Assembly (NCBI RefSeq): GCF_035953295.1
Contig: NZ_CP108370.1
Coordinates: 7,177,001-7,241,000, forward strand
Direction: 5' to 3'
DNA: 64,000 nucleotides
Source of the DNA: Streptomyces sp. NBC_01335
GTDB lineage: Bacteria; Actinomycetota; Actinomycetes; Streptomycetales; Streptomycetaceae
A program made the translations under genes and the position numbers. Every line of letters starts with the position of its first letter. The first letter of the stretch is position 1. This document shows, piece after piece, positions 60,982 through 64,000 of this stretch. Under the pieces are notes generated by a model, which did not search any database, was not told where the DNA came from, and saw only the letters and a list, made by a program, of their open reading frames with translations.

Positions 60982-61022
60982 ATCCTGATCGCCTGACCGG
61001 ATACGGTCAATAGATCGATCAG
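60982..61022 (-). promoter_or_regulatory. Promoter and nested operators of the second sugar operon
   Basis: TTGACC (61010-61005) and CAGGAT (60987-60982) are 17 bases apart on the minus strand. GACCG-gata-CGGTC (60995-61008) overlaps the -35, and CTGATCG/CGATCAG arms (60985-60991, 61016-61022) enclose it. The layout suits repression by the adjacent DeoR-LacI hybrid. Confidence 0.7.
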
Positions 61023-61053
61023 AAGAAATCCAAAGCGGTCAAACGATCGGTCG

Positions 61054-62199
61054 CTACGAGGAGATGACTGCCTGCGCCGAACCACGCACCTTCAACTCCG
61101 GCAGCAGCTCCGTACGCCGCACCGGCCCCGTCGCCCCCTCGGAGCCGCCCAGCCGGTACAGCAGCAACTCGGCGGCGGCCCGTCCGATCTCGGCCTTCGG
61201 CGGCGACACCGCCGTCAACGGCGTGGTGCCCAGCGCCGCCACGACATCGTCGTACGCCACCACCGAGCAGTCCTGGGGCACCCGCACCCCGCTCTCCGTC
61301 AGCCGCTGGACCAGCATCAACGCGTCGACGTCACCGTGCAGCACGGCGCCGGTGGCCCGCCGCTCCCGCAGCACCGCCGCCAGGTCCAGCGCCGCTCCGG
61401 CGCCACCCGGTACGGCCGGCTCCTCCCCGCCGTACGGCCCCTCCGAAGGGACCGCGTCCGGCGAACTGAGCACCACGCACCAGTCCTCCACATCCGGCCG
61501 CGCGGCGGCGATCTCCGCGAACGCGGCCCGGATGCTCCGGGCGGTCGGACTGTCGTCCCGGGCGGCCAGCACGATACGGCGGTGCCCCAGCGACACCAGA
61601 TGGTCCACCGCGAGATGGACCCCGTACCAGTGATCGGAACAGACCGAGTCCAGGGCGTGCAGCGCACTGCCCGGACGGGGCCTGCGCTCCATCAGCACGG
61701 TGGGCACCCCCACCCCGGCCAGCCACTCGTAGTCGGACTCCTCCCACGCGGCGCTGCGCCAGCGCGGCGCGATCAGCAGCCCCCGAGCGCCCCCCGCGAG
61801 GGCCTGCTCGACCAAGGGCCGCTCGGTGCCCCGGGCCTGCGGTGCGATGTGCAGCGCGACCCGGACGCCGTGCTCGTCCAGCACCGAACGGGCGCCGTGC
61901 AGCGTCTCGTACAGGTACGAATGACGCTCCGGCACCACGAGCGCGACCGGCCCGCCCTCCCCGGCCGGAACGGTCCTCTCCGGGGCCTGAGCGGGGTCCC
62001 GGTCCTGCGCCAGGGAGACGGACCTGGCCACCCCGTGCCCGCGCCGCAGCCGTCCCGCACGGGCCAGCTCCTCCACGTCCCGGCGCACCGTGACCACGGA
62101 GACGTCGAGTTCCTCGGCGAGTGAGCTCACCTTCACCGCCCCCCGCGACCCCACCACCGCGAGGATTCGCTGCCGCCTGAGTTCCACCGGCTCCCGCAT
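61054..62199 (-). CDS. DeoR-type HTH fused to LacI-type sensor domain
   Basis: The 381-residue product starts with a DeoR helix-turn-helix (RRQRILAVVGSRGAVKVSSLAEELDVSVVTVRRDVEELARAGRLRRGHG) and continues, from about residue 85, with a periplasmic-binding-protein-like sensor of LacI type (VALVVPERHSYLYETLHGARSVLDEHGVRV ... VVAYDDVVAALGTTPLTAVSPP). It lacks the sugar-phosphate isomerase-like domain of ordinary DeoR proteins, so it should sense an unphosphorylated sugar. It lies directly upstream of the second sugar importer operon. Two GAGCGCTT repeats lie near its own start. Confidence 0.9.
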   Translation of the reverse strand: MREPVELRRQRILAVVGSRGAVKVSSLAEELDVSVVTVRRDVEELARAGRLRRGHGVARSVSLAQDRDPAQAPERTVPAGEGGPVALVVPERHSYLYETLHGARSVLDEHGVRVALHIAPQARGTERPLVEQALAGGARGLLIAPRWRSAAWEESDYEWLAGVGVPTVLMERRPRPGSALHALDSVCSDHWYGVHLAVDHLVSLGHRRIVLAARDDSPTARSIRAAFAEIAAARPDVEDWCVVLSSPDAVPSEGPYGGEEPAVPGGAGAALDLAAVLRERRATGAVLHGDVDALMLVQRLTESGVRVPQDCSVVAYDDVVAALGTTPLTAVSPPKAEIGRAAAELLLYRLGGSEGATGPVRRTELLPELKVRGSAQAVISS

Positions 62200-62241
62200 G
62201 CTGTTGGCCCCTTACCCCGTACTGCCGCATGGTGTTCGTTT

Positions 62242-62261
62242 GAGCGCTTCTTCGAGCGCTT
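62242..62261. promoter_or_regulatory. Direct repeats GAGCGCTT upstream of the DeoR-LacI gene
   Basis: GAGCGCTT occurs at 62242-62249 and 62254-62261, a 12-base period, each containing the AGCGCT palindrome. They resemble half of the sites near the GH81 gene at 2231-2252. Confidence 0.5.
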
Positions 62262-62362
62262 GCGGCGCAGCATAGGCAGATCGTCCCGGCCGGACGCCAG
62301 GGGGTGTGGCCCGGTGGGCGGTGCACGGCACCAGAATCGATGTGCTTAGCATTCGATCCGCA

Positions 62363-63253
62363 ATGGATACCCTCACGCTTGTACAACTGGCCGTGCTCGC
62401 CGCGGCATCCGCCCTCGTCGGCTTCTCGAAGACCTCGATCAACGGCGCCAACACGATCAGCCTCGCGGTCTTCGCGGCAGTGCTCCCGGCCCGCGAGTCC
62501 ACCGGTGTGCTGCTCCCGCTCCTGATCGCCGGTGACGTCCTCGCCGTCCTCGTCTACCGGCGCCACGCGCACTGGCCGACGCTGCTACGGCTCTTCCCCG
62601 CCGTCGCGGTCGGCCTGGTGGCCGGAACGCTCTTCCTGAAGTACGCGGGTGACGGCGCCGTACGCACGTCGATCGGGGCCATCCTGCTGGTCATGGTCGG
62701 CGTCACGCTCTGGCGGCGGCGCCGGGCCGGGCCTCCGGAAGGCGAGGAGCGGGCGCCCGTCGCGACAGCGGCGGAGGGCGGGAAGCAGACGGAGACGGGG
62801 GCGCGGACCGAGGGGTCGAACGGGTCGAACGGGTCGAACGGGTTGAACGGGGCGACGGTCGCGGTGTCACGGCCCTCCGGCCGGCGGGCCCGGAACACCG
62901 CACGCGCTCAGGCGGGAACGTACGGGGTGCTCGGCGGCTTCACCACCATGGTGGCCAACGCGGCCGGCCCCGTCATGTCGCTCTACCTGCTCTCCTCCGG
63001 GATGCGCAAGCTCGGCTTCCTCGGAACCTCCGCCTGGTTCTTCCTGATCGTCAACGTCACCAAGGTGCCGTTCAGCGTCGGACTCGGCCTGATCGACGGG
63101 CGCTCGCTGCTGCTCGACGCGGTCCTGGTCCTCTTCGTCCTGCCCGGTGCCTGGCTGGGCCGCCGGTGCGTGGACCGGATCAACCAGCGGCTTTTCGAGC
63201 GGATCGTGCTCGTGGCGACGGTGGTGGGCGGACTCCAGTTGCTGCTGCTCTGA
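62363..63253 (+). CDS. TauE/SafE-family sulfite/anion permease
   Basis: ATG 62363 gives 296 residues; no ribosome site is evident and TAGCAT lies ten bases upstream, so a very short leader is likely. The two-repeat TauE/SafE layout is clear: LVGFSKTSINGANTISL in the first half and GGFTTMVANAAGPVMSLYLLSSGM in the second, each with about four hydrophobic segments. The central cytoplasmic loop (about 118-180) is long and contains SNG repeats from a 9-base tandem repeat. Family members export or import sulfite, sulfoacetate and similar anions. Confidence 0.9.
   Translation: MDTLTLVQLAVLAAASALVGFSKTSINGANTISLAVFAAVLPARESTGVLLPLLIAGDVLAVLVYRRHAHWPTLLRLFPAVAVGLVAGTLFLKYAGDGAVRTSIGAILLVMVGVTLWRRRRAGPPEGEERAPVATAAEGGKQTETGARTEGSNGSNGSNGLNGATVAVSRPSGRRARNTARAQAGTYGVLGGFTTMVANAAGPVMSLYLLSSGMRKLGFLGTSAWFFLIVNVTKVPFSVGLGLIDGRSLLLDAVLVLFVLPGAWLGRRCVDRINQRLFERIVLVATVVGGLQLLLL
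62813..62848 (+). repeat. 9-base tandem repeat in the TauE loop
   Basis: Three copies of GGGTCGAAC and one GGGTTGAAC encode SNG/LNG tripeptides in the cytoplasmic loop. Confidence 0.85.
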
Positions 63254-63269
63254 GGACCGGGCCCGGTCC
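63254..63269. terminator. Palindrome between converging tauE-like and DUF3017 genes
   Basis: GGACCGGGCCCGGTCC is a perfect 16-base palindrome directly after the permease stop and probably ends both transcripts. Confidence 0.5.
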
Positions 63270-63317
63270 GTGGGCCGCACCGGCGCCGCGCCGGGCGCAT
63301 CGCGCGTATCGCGTGGC

Positions 63318-63845
63318 TCAGGGAAGCAGCAGCCAGTCCGTCCCGACGGCCGCGAGCAGACCGATTCCGAGCAGCCAACTCGCGAGTCTTGTACGTCCGT
63401 TGCGGCTGAGCTCCATCACCACGCCGCACAGGATGAGGGCGAGTCCGTAGACGCCGACGACCAGGACCGACGAGCGGCTGGCGATGCGCATCCACAGGAC
63501 CACCGCCATCACGGCCATGCCCACCGAGGACAGCGCGATGCGCAGCCGCCTTGCCTGACGAGGCGTCAAGCGCCGCTCTCCCGTGGCCTCTGCGCCCACC
63601 TCCTCGTCGGAGGCGACCTGCTGGGAGGCTTCCTCCTCAGCAGCCGTCGCGTCGGGGGCCGTTCCCACGGGCGGCGCGCCCTCGGTGTCGTCCTCCCGGA
63701 CTCCGTCTTGCGTCTCGTTCCGGTCCGGGGTCTCGGGCCTGTCCGGGGTCTCGTTCCGGTCCGGGGTCTCGGTCCGGCCCTGGTCGGCGTCCTCGTCCTC
63801 GACCCGGACCTGTTCCCGAACCTGTTCCTGGTCAGCAGTGCTCAT
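63318..63845 (-). CDS. DUF3017 membrane protein with acidic repeat N-terminus
   Basis: ATG 63845 gives 175 residues. About 100 N-terminal residues are acidic and repetitive (TPDRNE-type units), followed by RRLTPRQARRLRIALSSVGMAVMAV and two or three transmembrane helices ending GTDWLLLP, the DUF3017 signature. In other Streptomyces this gene sits beside folD or malate dehydrogenase; neither is visible in the remaining 155 bases. The function is unknown. Confidence 0.85.
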   Translation of the reverse strand: MSTADQEQVREQVRVEDEDADQGRTETPDRNETPDRPETPDRNETQDGVREDDTEGAPPVGTAPDATAAEEEASQQVASDEEVGAEATGERRLTPRQARRLRIALSSVGMAVMAVVLWMRIASRSSVLVVGVYGLALILCGVVMELSRNGRTRLASWLLGIGLLAAVGTDWLLLP

Positions 63846-64000
63846 GGAGCCGGATCGTAACGGCTGTCCGTCGCCGGGGGTACGGCGAGCCCGAGCGGGA
63901 TGCGGTTCACACCCGCCGGAAGCGCTCCTCACGGACGGAGCGGACAGAGCCGAGGCGCATCCGCGGCCGCGTCCAGCCCTCCGTCGGCCCCGCGCGCCGG

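Noticed and set aside
63846..64000. Start of folD or another gene at the right edge
   Set aside because: None of the frames in the last 155 bases shows recognisable conserved sequence; the region holds nothing I can support.

Overview
The window is high-GC chromosomal DNA from an actinomycete, almost certainly Streptomyces. The grounds are the very high third-position GC, many GTG starts and 4-base ATGA/GTGA stop-start overlaps, several starts that look leaderless, a cvn (conservon) signalling operon, a lutABC operon with a FadR-type regulator, two sugar ABC importers lacking their own ATPase (as in species that share MsiK), and DUF2510, DUF2945 and DUF3017 proteins. I see no insertion sequence, prophage, integrase or CRISPR array.

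Region 1 (1-22.4 kb) is dominated by extracellular polysaccharide breakdown. It holds a GH81 beta-1,3-glucanase (cut by the window start), a GH87-type alpha-1,3-glucanase, a GH13 alpha-glucosidase, a three-gene sugar ABC importer, a LacI-family regulator with a strong operator at its own start, a second much larger GH87-type enzyme carrying discoidin, FN3 and CARDB modules, a D-mannonate dehydratase-like enolase, and an overlapping GH18-GH16 pair that both carry ricin-type lectin domains. Together these look like a fungal cell-wall glucan attack and uptake locus: secreted endo-enzymes release alpha- and beta-1,3-linked fragments, the importer takes up oligosaccharides and GH13 cleaves them. 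A MarR / isochorismatase-fold hydrolase / PEBP trio interrupts it at 2.5-4.2 kb.

Region 2 (22.8-32 kb) holds a cvnABCD conservon followed by a GAF protein, a split transketolase whose promoter contains a near-ideal MerR/SoxR-type operator, a tRNA-Pro(GGG), a small membrane protein, a DUF2945 protein and a FUSC-type exporter.

Region 3 (32-41 kb) is one minus-strand operon: substrate-binding lipoprotein, OppBCDF-type ABC transporter, FMNH2-dependent (LLM) monooxygenase, alpha/beta hydrolase and FMN reductase. It probably serves uptake and oxidative cleavage of an organosulfur or similar compound. It is preceded by a promoter, an operator-like palindrome and a 24-residue leader peptide with two cysteines.

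Region 4 (41-50 kb) has an Rrf2 regulator with a DsbA-like protein, a cupin, an ABC-2 ATPase followed by a single ORF that fuses an ABC-2 permease to a NarL-type histidine kinase, its LuxR-type response regulator, an exported EEP-family phosphatase/nuclease, a Cof-type HAD phosphatase and a DUF2510 membrane-anchored protein.

Region 5 (49-64 kb) contains an AEC carrier divergent from a GntR/FadR regulator and lutABC, with the same TGGTCCGACCA operator in both control regions. It continues with a second sugar importer operon carrying a 2-hydroxyacid dehydrogenase and a DUF2264 protein behind a DeoR-LacI hybrid regulator, and ends with a TauE/SafE permease and a DUF3017 protein.

The observations I rate highest are the permease-kinase fusion, the paired-GH87 glucan locus with its own LacI circuit, the MerR/SoxR-like promoter of the split transketolase, and the leader-peptide control of the monooxygenase operon.
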